Virus record (IMG/VR): IMGVR_UViG_3300023184_007611
Span: 1 to 64,000 of that record
Strand: one strand, 5' to 3'
Length of the DNA stretch: 64,000 nucleotides
From: a virus
Shown: positions 45,036 to 52,915 of the stretch, in pieces
How positions within the stretch are numbered: position 1 is the stretch's first letter
Layout: every line of letters begins with the position of its first letter
The notes under the pieces: generated by a model
What the model saw: only the letters and a program-made list of their open reading frames with translations
Told to the model about the DNA's origin: nothing
Databases searched by the model: none
Made by a program: the position numbers and the translations under genes

Positions 45036-46005
45036 AAAAGCATTAGTTTTAGGAGCAGGGGGATTCATTGGATCTCATTTGGTAAAAAATCTAAAAATAA
45101 AAGGCTATTATGTAAAAGGCGTTGACATAAAACATCCTGAATTTTCAAGTAGTTTGGCTGATGAATTTATGATTGGTGATTTAAAACAACAATGGTTTTG
45201 TGATAAGGTATTTAATGAAAGATTCAATGAAGTATATCAACTTGCAGCAGACATGGGAGGTGCTGGTTATATTTTTACTGGCGATAATGATGCTAATATT
45301 ATGACTAACTCAGCATTAATTAATTTAAATGTTATAGAAAGATGTGTTAGCACACAAGTTGGAAAAGTTTTCTATTCTTCTTCTGCGTGTATTTATCCTG
45401 CTTATAATCAAGTAGATCCAGAAAATCCAAAATGCTCAGAAGATTCAGCTTATCCAGCTGAACCAGACAGTGAATATGGATGGGAAAAACTATTCAGTGA
45501 AAGGCTTTATCTTTCTTATCATAAAAATTATAACTTAAATGTAAGAATAGCAAGGCTTCATAACATTTTTGGCCCTGAAGGAAGTTGGAATAATGGAAAA
45601 GAAAAAGCCCCAGCAGCATTATGTAGAAAAATAGCAGAAGCAGATTCTATTGTTGATGTTTGGGGCGATGGCAAACAAACTCGGTCTTTTCTTTATATTG
45701 ATGAATGTTTAGAAGCTATCGAAAGATTTATTGAATCTGATTTTACTGGTCCTGTTAACATTGGTTCAGAAGAAATGATTTCAATAAATGATTTAACTAA
45801 TATGATTATTAGCATATCAGGTAAAAATTTAACTATAAATAATATAAAAGGTCCTACTGGAGTTAGAGGAAGAAATTCAGACAATAAATTATATTTTAAA
45901 AATATTGGTTGGAAACCAGATTGCAAATTAAAAGATGGAATAGAAAAAACATTTAATTGGATTAGTAACCAGCTAAAAAAATCTATTAATCAGAAAATAT
46001 CTTAG
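45022..46005 (+). CDS. GDP-mannose 3,5-epimerase-like enzyme
   Basis: A 327-residue extended SDR. GAGGFIGSHLV (11-21) binds NAD. The catalytic set of plant GME is present: Cys123 in SSSACIYPAYNQ, the YxxxK pair (Tyr152, Lys156) in EYGWEKL, and Lys in GKEKAPAALCRK. QTRSFLYIDECLEAIERF and GPTGVRGRNSDN also match GME. The product would be GDP-L-galactose or GDP-L-gulose. Overlaps GT11 by 14 nt and follows it in one operon. Bacterial or phage GME is unusual. Confidence 0.85.
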   Translation: MSLNKKALVLGAGGFIGSHLVKNLKIKGYYVKGVDIKHPEFSSSLADEFMIGDLKQQWFCDKVFNERFNEVYQLAADMGGAGYIFTGDNDANIMTNSALINLNVIERCVSTQVGKVFYSSSACIYPAYNQVDPENPKCSEDSAYPAEPDSEYGWEKLFSERLYLSYHKNYNLNVRIARLHNIFGPEGSWNNGKEKAPAALCRKIAEADSIVDVWGDGKQTRSFLYIDECLEAIERFIESDFTGPVNIGSEEMISINDLTNMIISISGKNLTINNIKGPTGVRGRNSDNKLYFKNIGWKPDCKLKDGIEKTFNWISNQLKKSINQKIS

Positions 46006-46414
46006 AATTTTTTTTTAAAATAAGAACAATTGCTTCAAGCATTACATAATAACAAACTGTGTTTACTTCTTTTTTTACTTTTCTTGTTTTTACAATTGGC
46101 ATTTTTTCTATTATGTCTTTCATTTTCTTGTTATTTTTAAATTTTTCTTTTACAAACTCAAGTAAATCCTTGTCTTCAAATTTTTTAAACATAGAAAGTA
46201 GTTCTTTTGATAAAGAAACTTGTCCTTCGTACATAGCTGGATTGTTATTTTTTAAAGTAACATAGTTTTCAACACCTGTGTAATTATAAAGTAGGCCATT
46301 GTAGCATTTTACATATTTATCTGCGTCAAAATTATCCCCAAAAGCTTCATTTATAACACTTAACATTCTATCTCTAAATAGCTTGTAAAATTTATTTATT
46401 TTATCTATATTCAT
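45986..46414 (-). CDS. Hypothetical protein
   Basis: A 142-residue, helical, lysine-rich protein (DKINKFYKLFRDRMLSVINE ... YVMLEAIVLILKKN). Its end overlaps the GME 3' end by 20 nt in opposite orientation. Not recognised. Confidence 0.5.
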   Translation of the reverse strand: MNIDKINKFYKLFRDRMLSVINEAFGDNFDADKYVKCYNGLLYNYTGVENYVTLKNNNPAMYEGQVSLSKELLSMFKKFEDKDLLEFVKEKFKNNKKMKDIIEKMPIVKTRKVKKEVNTVCYYVMLEAIVLILKKNSKIFSD

Positions 46415-46516
46415 AAAGTTCCTTAATTTTATTGTTAATTTATTTAGTTTTTTTTAAACAATATAGATATTTTATTTTGTATTAAATTAAAATATTATTT
46501 TCAAAGGTGTGTTGTT

Positions 46517-47071
46517 ATGAATATCATTAAAAAAATCATCGAATCAGTTAGTGGCTTTAAAAAGAATAATATAATTAATAAAATAGAGCCTAAAAAACAA
46601 AACTATTCTCATTTAGAAAAATTTATTAATAACAGCAAGGAAGCTTTTAATTCTATGAATTTTTCTTTATCAAAATTAAATGATGCTTCTAAAATACCAA
46701 ATGGATGTCCTAAAAAAAACAATGAAGCAATTGCTAATCAAATAAAAGCATTAAAAAACATCACTTTGATATTTAAAAAAATTATGATTAACATTAGCGA
46801 AACAAAAAATTTCTTAAATATTAATGAACCAATAAAAGAAATTGAAATATTAAATAATGATTTTATTATTATTGAAAAAATTAATTTGTTTTTAGGAAGT
46901 GTAAAAGACGATGAATCTTTAATAGGAAAACTACTTTATGCAAAACAAGAAAAAGACATAAAAAGAAAAAAATATGTTTTGAGAAATCAAATAAATAGAC
47001 TTAAAAATAAATTAAACAATTTAAATGAAATAATTAAAAGAATAGAAAAAATTTACATTGATAAAATTTGA
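46517..47071 (+). CDS. Coiled-coil hypothetical protein
   Basis: A 184-residue protein with long amphipathic helices (GNPK-containing linker at 60-70; RLKNKLNNLNEIIKRIEKIY at the end). AAAGGTG precedes the ATG. Asn/Lys/Ile-rich. It converges with the Thr-rich coiled-coil gene at 47074. No known family. Confidence 0.5.
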   Translation: MNIIKKIIESVSGFKKNNIINKIEPKKQNYSHLEKFINNSKEAFNSMNFSLSKLNDASKIPNGCPKKNNEAIANQIKALKNITLIFKKIMINISETKNFLNINEPIKEIEILNNDFIIIEKINLFLGSVKDDESLIGKLLYAKQEKDIKRKKYVLRNQINRLKNKLNNLNEIIKRIEKIYIDKI

Positions 47072-47073
47072 TG

Positions 47074-47715
47074 TTAAGGACATGGAAATTTTTTCTTACC
47101 ACAAGATGCTTCTATTGCTGCAATTCTAGCAACAAGAGCATCAATTGCTTCTTGACATTTCTCAAGATCTTTTATATCTTTGTTTTTTATATTTTTAGCA
47201 CTTTTTAAATTAGCTTCTGCGTTTGACAGTGTTCCCTCTAGAGTTAAATTGGTTTTTTTTATTGATTCTATTTCAGAAATTCTTTTCAATATTTGTTGAT
47301 TAATTTTATTTTGACATCTTTCTATTGCTCCTGGTCCAGCTTGTGAAGCACTTTGAACACATAAATTTCTTTCTTCTTCAAGAGTTTTTATGCTGTTGTT
47401 TTTTTCTTTAATTGTTGCTTTATTACTTTCAATACTAGCATTTATTCCATCTAACACTTTCTGAGCATTGTCTATAGCTTTATCATATTTATTTGCTGTA
47501 ATCCTCGATTGAATATTATTTTTTGTTGTTTCTTTGCTTGCTTTTTGTGAAAGCAAATGAGGAATACTGCAGAATGTATCTTTTGTGCATTCTGGAGTAG
47601 TAGTAGGTTTCTTAGTAGTTGTAGGCTTAACAGTAGTGCTAGGTTCTGTTGTTGTGGAAGATGCAAAATTTAAGCCTATGATTTTTCTATTAATATTTTT
47701 ATGTATTTTTTTCAT
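47074..47715 (-). CDS. Threonine-rich / coiled-coil protein, family A
   Basis: A 213-residue protein. Residues 18-40 are a short Thr/Pro repeat (STTTEPSTTVKPTTTKKP), then a Cys pair (PECTKDTFC) and a long coiled coil with a central CxxxxCQNK segment, ending CGKKKFPCP. The protein at 61518 has the same layout, so they are paralogues. A basic, hydrophobic N-terminus (MKKIHKNINRKIIGLNFASS) might be an export or anchoring signal. The cysteines suggest a disulfide-linked dimer outside the cytosol. Possible fibre or surface spike. Confidence 0.6.
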   Translation of the reverse strand: MKKIHKNINRKIIGLNFASSTTTEPSTTVKPTTTKKPTTTPECTKDTFCSIPHLLSQKASKETTKNNIQSRITANKYDKAIDNAQKVLDGINASIESNKATIKEKNNSIKTLEEERNLCVQSASQAGPGAIERCQNKINQQILKRISEIESIKKTNLTLEGTLSNAEANLKSAKNIKNKDIKDLEKCQEAIDALVARIAAIEASCGKKKFPCP

Positions 47716-47794
47716 TTTATCCTAATTTTAAATTTTATAATTAAATTATATATTATTGAATAAATAAATTTATCATTTTTAAAATATATAAGAT

Positions 47795-48307
47795 ATGATA
47801 AATATTGCATTTTTAATTATGATTAAGTATAATATTTATTTGCAAGAAATTAAATACAAAAAAGAAATTGAAGAAATTCACATTAATTGTCAACTAAGAT
47901 TCCCAAATGATAAAGATAAATGTTCTATCGAAAGTCTTATAAGTGAATACTTAGAATCTAAAATAAATAATTATCCAGTTATGAGTCATGCTTATCATTT
48001 TGGTTATATAGGAAGATGCTGCACTAGAGAAATATTAGTATTCAATCAAAGTTATCAATCATATTGTAAATATAAAATAGAAACTGGCAATCAATATGAA
48101 ATAAATTTTTACTCAAATGCTTTAAGAGAAGCACAAGAACTTTATAAATGCTACGATTTATTAGATGATTCTTTTTGTGATGGGTTTTCTATGATAAGAA
48201 GAAGAAGATCTCTTAATGATTTAAAAAAATTAATTGGGGAAGAAAGTTTTTATAAAGGAATACTTCCTCCATCAATTCCAATTTGGCGTTTTAAAATAGT
48301 TGAATAA
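47795..48307 (+). CDS. Hypothetical protein
   Basis: A 170-residue protein with an in-frame alternative start at 47819 that removes a short hydrophobic leader. Contains several cysteines (CCTREILVF, CKYKIETG, CYDLLDDSFC) but no clear metal motif. A TATATA box lies four bases before the first ATG. Not recognised. Confidence 0.4.
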   Translation: MINIAFLIMIKYNIYLQEIKYKKEIEEIHINCQLRFPNDKDKCSIESLISEYLESKINNYPVMSHAYHFGYIGRCCTREILVFNQSYQSYCKYKIETGNQYEINFYSNALREAQELYKCYDLLDDSFCDGFSMIRRRRSLNDLKKLIGEESFYKGILPPSIPIWRFKIVE

Positions 48308-48315
48308 ACTAATCT

Positions 48316-48966
48316 TTAAACATTTTGTGGAGTTAGCCTATAATCAATTATTTTCATTAATAAATTAAATTCTCTCGTGCCATATAAGTAGAAATCACCA
48401 CACTTGTTACTACCATGAAAACTTACTGGTAACTCTATGTAATTTATATCTTCAAATCTCAAGTGTCTTTTTAATTTACTATTTCTAAATTCATTAGATT
48501 TTTTTGTATTAGTATAAAGATTAACGCCAAATAATTTTTCTTGCTGTTTAATCAAAATATCAATTCCATGTACAGTATCTAATTTCATGTCATATATAAC
48601 ATTTTGATATAGACCACTTTCCTTTAACATTAAAGAAAAATGCAAATCTCTTACCAAAGAAGGATAAGTTCTAAATATCCTTGCTTTAAGTCCTGAGATA
48701 ATATCATTTGAAAGCTTTTGTTGCTTAAGCCATTCTAAGTTTAACTTAACATAAGCATTTGCGAAATCATTTTGATCTAAAACTTTTTGGTTAATCAAAA
48801 TGTTTTCATAAAAACAATTTAAAAACATTGGAAACTGAATTTTATGTTCTACATCATGATTCCTGCACTGCATAAAACTTAATTTATAATTTTTAATTGT
48901 CTCTTCAATATCATTTGATGTTAAGTAAATCTTATCTAATAAGTTGTCAAATTCATTGATATCCAT
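48316..48966 (-). CDS. Hypothetical protein, restriction-endonuclease-like core possible
   Basis: A 216-residue protein. Helical N-terminal 110 residues, then LDTVHGIDILIKQQEKLFG and VNLYTNTKKSNEFRNSKLK, a D-x-hhh...strand-K arrangement similar to the TaqI/PD-(D/E)XK type core (GxD ... strand with basic residues), ending with a GDFYLYGTREFN beta segment. This is a pattern impression only. Transcribed from a clear promoter (TTGCAA-17-TATAAT) divergent to the gene at 49113; TAGGAG before ATG. Confidence 0.4.
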   Translation of the reverse strand: MDINEFDNLLDKIYLTSNDIEETIKNYKLSFMQCRNHDVEHKIQFPMFLNCFYENILINQKVLDQNDFANAYVKLNLEWLKQQKLSNDIISGLKARIFRTYPSLVRDLHFSLMLKESGLYQNVIYDMKLDTVHGIDILIKQQEKLFGVNLYTNTKKSNEFRNSKLKRHLRFEDINYIELPVSFHGSNKCGDFYLYGTREFNLLMKIIDYRLTPQNV

Positions 48967-48989
48967 AGAATCTCCTAGTTAATGGAATT

Positions 48990-49018
48990 ATTATAATATT
49001 TAATTTTGGTAATTGCAA
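48990..49018 (-). promoter_or_regulatory. Sigma70-type promoter (minus strand)
   Basis: On the minus strand TTGCAA (49013-49018), 17 bases, TATAAT (48990-48995). It drives the gene at 48316-48966. Confidence 0.6.
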
Positions 49019-49045
49019 GATAATATTATAAATCACTTTATTTTA

Positions 49046-49074
49046 TTGACATTAGATTGATTGTGTTTTATAAA
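49046..49074 (+). promoter_or_regulatory. Sigma70-type promoter (plus strand)
   Basis: TTGACA (49046-49051), 17 bases, TATAAA (49069-49074), followed by AAAAAGGAA before the ATG at 49113. Together with the minus promoter it makes a divergent control region and shows that host-type promoters are used. Confidence 0.75.
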
Positions 49075-49112
49075 ACAATTGAATAAAAATTAAGTTTAAA
49101 AAAGGAATAACA

Positions 49113-49937
49113 ATGATTATTGTACATGATGGAAGAGCACACGAAGATGATTTCCTAGCTACTTGTGTTTTGATTTATAAAACAAATCAAAGGGCTTTAA
49201 GAACTAAATTTACTTCAGAACACTTGGAAAATTCAGAATATTGGGTTGTTGATCAAGGATTATCTTTTAATACACAATTACATAATTTTGATCATCATCA
49301 CATAAAGGAAGAAATTTGTGGGTTTACTATGGTTCTAGATTATTTTTATGGGAAAACCTATAGAGAAGATTTTCCCCAGCTTAGATTTGTTGAGATATAT
49401 GATAGCTATGGTTCAAAATCAGCAGCAAAATTTGCCAAAGTATCAGAAGAAAGTTTAAGTGTAATTCATAGTCCTATTCGTAATTCTATTATCTCAGTGT
49501 TCTCTAAAATAAATGGGGAAATTAATGATCCAATGTATTCAGTAATGAAGGAAATTGGAAAATCTATTTGCGAAGAAATTGAGAATTGTAAGAAATTAAT
49601 GCAAATGATTGAAAATGGCGTACAATATTATTCTTTTGAAAACATTAAGATATTGGATGTTACTAATTGCAAATTAGATGAAGGTTTTAAAATTGAGAAC
49701 TTACCTACTAGAAAATATTGCAAGGATAAAAAAATTGAAGTCGATGTCGTTCTCACCATAGATAGCAGAAATTCAAACGGTGGATATAGAATGGTTAGTA
49801 ACAATATTGATGTAATTAAATTTCTTCCTAATGAAAAATCTTATTTCTGTCATAATAGCGGGTTTTTAATAGCATTTAATAATCTTGATGATTACAAGGA
49901 AATAATCATGAATTATATTGAGAAATCGAAAAACTGA
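49113..49937 (+). CDS. MYG1-like metal-dependent phosphohydrolase/exonuclease
   Basis: A 274-residue protein. VHDGRAHEDDFLATCVLIYK (4-23) matches the HxGxxHxDD start of MYG1/UPF0160 proteins, and QLHNFDHHHIKEEI (55-68) is the DHH-like motif; further Asp/Glu follow (LRFVEIYDSYGSKSA). MYG1 proteins are 3'-5' RNA exonucleases in eukaryotes. The phage copy may trim or degrade RNA. Preceded by its own TTGACA/TATAAA promoter. Confidence 0.75.
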   Translation: MIIVHDGRAHEDDFLATCVLIYKTNQRALRTKFTSEHLENSEYWVVDQGLSFNTQLHNFDHHHIKEEICGFTMVLDYFYGKTYREDFPQLRFVEIYDSYGSKSAAKFAKVSEESLSVIHSPIRNSIISVFSKINGEINDPMYSVMKEIGKSICEEIENCKKLMQMIENGVQYYSFENIKILDVTNCKLDEGFKIENLPTRKYCKDKKIEVDVVLTIDSRNSNGGYRMVSNNIDVIKFLPNEKSYFCHNSGFLIAFNNLDDYKEIIMNYIEKSKN

Positions 49938-49998
49938 TGATTTATGTAAATATTTTAAATGGTAGGTAATAATTATATATTTATATAATACATAATTC

Positions 49999-50364
49999 AT
50001 GTACACAGCAATAGTTTTAGACGAAGAATCTAAAAATAAACTTAAAGATAAATTTCATTCTTTTTTCAATGACGATTGGAAAATAATTTGCCATCACATG
50101 ACTATCAACATGGGTAAAGCTTCTGAAGACATTAAAAACATGATAGGACAAAGGGTTAAATTAGAAGCAGTCACGCTTGCTTTTGACGATCAAGTAGTAG
50201 CTGTTGGAGTAATTACAGATGTCCCTTCAGATAATAAAGTAAAACATATTACTGTAGCAGTTAATTACAATAATGGTGGCAAACCATATCTTAGTAATAA
50301 ATTAACAAATTGGGAGACAATACCAAATATTAAATTGTCTGGGACAATTGAAGAAGTTGGTTAA
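49999..50364 (+). CDS. 2H-phosphoesterase-like protein
   Basis: A 121-residue protein with two HxT motifs: HHMTINMG (His33-Met-Thr35) and KHITVAVNY (His83-Ile-Thr85), the definition of the 2H superfamily that hydrolyses 2',3'-cyclic or 2'-5' phosphodiester bonds. The N-terminus YTAIVLDEESKNKL is that of a family common in phages. Roles considered: RNA repair, and cleavage of cyclic-nucleotide alarm signals as Acb1 does. The second possibility is inference only. Confidence 0.75.
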   Translation: MYTAIVLDEESKNKLKDKFHSFFNDDWKIICHHMTINMGKASEDIKNMIGQRVKLEAVTLAFDDQVVAVGVITDVPSDNKVKHITVAVNYNNGGKPYLSNKLTNWETIPNIKLSGTIEEVG

Positions 50365-50371
50365 ATAAACT

Positions 50372-51232
50372 ATGAGAAAAATAATTGTAATTTTTTTGTT
50401 TTTCATAATTGCTTCTACTTCTCAAGCTCAAAAATATAGAAGTATTTTACCGCCAAGCCCTCCATTTCCTCCTCCGTTAAACAATACAGTTCAAGCCCAA
50501 ATTGCCAATCAAAACATTAATTTTAATACTGGAAGTAGTTCTAGTGGTATTGGTGGTTTTGGCGGTGGATTCCAACAAAATATAGGCGGTATTCAAGGTA
50601 CTGCTCAATACACACAAAATAATACTCCAGGCATGCAAATTTCGCAACTTTATCAAATTCCACTTTCTACAGGTGGTGGTGGATTTGGTCAAGGTGGTGG
50701 TGGATTCGGTCAAGGCGGTGGTGGATTCGGTCAAGGCGGTGGTGTCAATACAACTTTTGGTGGCGGATTTGGACAAGGTGGCGGATTTGGACAAGGTGGC
50801 GGATTTGGACAAAGCGGTGGTGGATTCGGTCAAGGTAGTGGTGTCAATACAACTTTTGGTGGCGGATTTGGACAAGGTGGCGGATTTGGACAAAGCGGTG
50901 GTGGATTCGGTCAAGGTAGTGGTGTCAATACAACTTTTGGTGGCGGATTTGGACAAGGTGGCGGATTTGGACAAAGCGGTGGAGTTCAAGCAATTGGTGT
51001 GAATAATCTTTTTTATTCTATGGCAATGCAAGGTATTATGTCTGGTGTTGGTGGTTCAGCATTTCAGAGTGGCGGTGGTGGCAATATGGGCGGTCAAAAT
51101 ATGCGTGGCGGTCAATTTGGTGGTGGTAACATGGGTGGTCAAAATATAGGTGTTTTTGGTGGTGGCAATATGGGTGGTGGTGGATTTGGTCAATTTGGAG
51201 GTGGATTTAACAATGGTGATAATGGTCTATAG
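50372..51232 (+). CDS. Secreted glycine/glutamine-rich repeat protein
   Basis: A 286-residue protein. Residues 1-20 form a signal peptide (IIVIFLFFIIASTSQA, then QK), so it is exported. Pro-rich stretch (PPSPPFPPPLNN) follows, then a GGGFGQ/GGGFGQGSGVNTTF repeat block. DNA copies at 50741, 50840 and 50921 are separated by 99 and 81 bp, so 27-residue units were duplicated. The end is again Gly-rich (GGGNMGGQN). Such low-complexity proteins form loose structural or cell-surface layers. Function unknown; it is 7 nt after the 2H gene. Confidence 0.7.
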   Translation: MRKIIVIFLFFIIASTSQAQKYRSILPPSPPFPPPLNNTVQAQIANQNINFNTGSSSSGIGGFGGGFQQNIGGIQGTAQYTQNNTPGMQISQLYQIPLSTGGGGFGQGGGGFGQGGGGFGQGGGVNTTFGGGFGQGGGFGQGGGFGQSGGGFGQGSGVNTTFGGGFGQGGGFGQSGGGFGQGSGVNTTFGGGFGQGGGFGQSGGVQAIGVNNLFYSMAMQGIMSGVGGSAFQSGGGGNMGGQNMRGGQFGGGNMGGQNIGVFGGGNMGGGGFGQFGGGFNNGDNGL

Positions 51233-51259
51233 ACATATATTGCCAAGAAAGATATTTCA

Positions 51260-51538
51260 ATGAAATCATTTAATTCATGGATGCATAAAAAAGAAAAAAA
51301 ATACAACTTTGATGATGTACTCAGATTGGCTAAATTAGCTAATGTAGATAAAAAAGAACTAAATAAATATGAAGAAAAACAATTAATTGATGGTATTAAT
51401 TCAGAAAAAGAACATGCAATCGGTAAATTTAATGTAATTGGTAAAAACGAAGAAAAAATACTTAAAATTGCTTTAGCTCACCTTGAAGAAGATAAAGAAT
51501 ATTATTCTAAGCTTAAAAATTGCGTAGAAAAGAAATGA
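51260..51538 (+). CDS. DUF5661-like protein with MKSFxSW N-terminal peptide
   Basis: A 92-residue protein. KIALAHLEEDKEYYSKLK at the end matches the DUF5661 signature (KIAxAHLxExPxYYxxL), and INSEKEHA fits the family's EHxx turn. The N-terminus MKSFNSWMHKKEKK is again the recurrent peptide of the window. The family is often found in phages and adjacent to virion genes; function unknown. Confidence 0.65.
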   Translation: MKSFNSWMHKKEKKYNFDDVLRLAKLANVDKKELNKYEEKQLIDGINSEKEHAIGKFNVIGKNEEKILKIALAHLEEDKEYYSKLKNCVEKK

Positions 51539-51550
51539 AATTTAATAGAC

Positions 51551-51703
51551 ATGCAAGAAAACATAGACTTTTATTACGATGACAATGGATTAATGGTGCT
51601 TACTAAGGAATTTTTATTAAAAAGAGGAAAATGTTGTAAAAGTGGCTGTAAAAATTGTCCTTATGACTTACATGAAGAAAATATAAATTTAAACAAAAGT
51701 TAA
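51551..51703 (+). CDS. DUF5522-like small cysteine-rich protein
   Basis: A 50-residue ORF: NIDFYYDDNGLMVLTKEFLL, then KRGKCCKSGCKNCPYDL, the tail of DUF5522 proteins (YY.ENG..VFTxxYHLKRGxCCGxGCRHCPY). The CC...C..C set probably holds one metal ion. 12 nt after the DUF5661 gene. Confidence 0.75.
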   Translation: MQENIDFYYDDNGLMVLTKEFLLKRGKCCKSGCKNCPYDLHEENINLNKS

Positions 51704-51760
51704 TAATTTATTTGCTCAATAATGAATAAATAAAGTATAATTCTTCACATGAGGTGTAAT

Positions 51761-52264
51761 ATGGCAACAAGATGGATTGCTCAAAAAAACAAATCATCAT
51801 GTGGTCCAGTTGCTATATTAAATATATTGAAATGGCTAGAAGTAGAAATTAATTATAATAAAGATTATTGCAAATATAAAAGAAAATGTAAATGTACAAA
51901 AGAAGGAACACATCAGCCATATTTTGAAAAAAGCCTAAATAGTATTGTTGGAATTGATGTAAAAAGCAAAAATTTGCCAACTATAAAAGAAATAGAAGAT
52001 GCTTTAAATTCAAATTATATAATAATAATGAAATCAACATTTATGTTTGATTTTAAGAAAATAGAAGGACATTTTTTTATAATAAGTGAAATGACAGAAG
52101 AAAGTTTATTTTGCATAAATGACATTTATGGTCAACATACATGGTACAACAAACATATATTTGCACAGTATTATTTACAATATCACAAAGGATATTGTGA
52201 GGAATGTGGTACTTCTAAATTATGCGGAATATCGCCATATGCTTGGTTTGTTAAAAAAAAATAG
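51761..52264 (+). CDS. C39-like cysteine peptidase
   Basis: A 167-residue protein from ATG 51761 (GAGGTG site upstream; ATG 51749 is an alternative). KNKSSCGPVAILNILKWL (here as a short motif with Cys14) is the catalytic helix of papain/C39 folds, and GHFFIISE with CINDIYG supplies the His and Asp/Asn of the triad. Four additional cysteines (CKYKRKCKC, YCEECGTSKLC) suggest zinc sites. C39 enzymes cleave double-glycine leaders or act as toxins; no ABC transporter or GG-peptide is near. Confidence 0.6.
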   Translation: MATRWIAQKNKSSCGPVAILNILKWLEVEINYNKDYCKYKRKCKCTKEGTHQPYFEKSLNSIVGIDVKSKNLPTIKEIEDALNSNYIIIMKSTFMFDFKKIEGHFFIISEMTEESLFCINDIYGQHTWYNKHIFAQYYLQYHKGYCEECGTSKLCGISPYAWFVKKK

Positions 52265-52283
52265 TTTAATTTAAAGCATGGTT

Positions 52284-52841
52284 TTAAACCTCTTTTTTTT
52301 TAAATAATTCATAAAGCTGTTCATAGTTCAAGGAATGGCAAAAATAATTCTTCAAGTGATATTCTATGTTTTTATTGTTAATATGAAACTGACCTTCACC
52401 TACACCACCTTTTTGTTGTTTATCACAATATGAAATACCACATCCTATATCATTTGATTTCATATTAAATATTAATATTTGATCTTCAAAAAATAACCCA
52501 TAATAAATTCTATCAAACTCTGCTGGTTTAACATGATTCATACTGCAATCAAAATTGTTGTTTGCATGATCTTTGAAAGCAATTATTTTATTGCCATCAA
52601 AAGAATTCTCAATGCATTCTATAACATTATCTTCTTTCAATAATGTTTTCCACTTTTCTCTTACAATTGAAAACTTTATTTCTATTCGATGACTAGAATT
52701 GCTATCAAATAAATCATGGTAATTGTTAATTGGAGAAGAATAGCTAAATAGTTTATTGATCATAATTTGACATAAAGTGCCAAATCTTTTATGAGGTAAT
52801 TGAAATATTCCTTTTTTAAAATCTTCTAAATTCATTTTCAA
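52284..52841 (-). CDS. PD-(D/E)XK nuclease-like protein
   Basis: A 185-residue protein. LFDSNSSHRIEIKFSIV near residue 44-60 gives Asp43/Asp46 followed by Glu54-Ile-Lys56, the D...ExK core of PD-(D/E)XK nucleases. KTLLKEDNVIECIEN and IIAFKDHANN follow. It resembles small restriction endonucleases encoded by large viruses, but no methyltransferase partner with DNA motif is next to it. Not recognised further. Confidence 0.5.
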   Translation of the reverse strand: MKMNLEDFKKGIFQLPHKRFGTLCQIMINKLFSYSSPINNYHDLFDSNSSHRIEIKFSIVREKWKTLLKEDNVIECIENSFDGNKIIAFKDHANNNFDCSMNHVKPAEFDRIYYGLFFEDQILIFNMKSNDIGCGISYCDKQQKGGVGEGQFHINNKNIEYHLKNYFCHSLNYEQLYELFKKKEV

Positions 52842-52915
52842 TTATATATTAAAAGTTATTTTTAAATTTTTAAAATTATGATATATATAAAATATATTAA
52901 CAAAAGGAACATATT

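Noticed and set aside
50477-51031. Antisense and alternate-frame ORFs across the Gly/Gln repeat
   Set aside because: Low-complexity shadows of the exported repeat protein.
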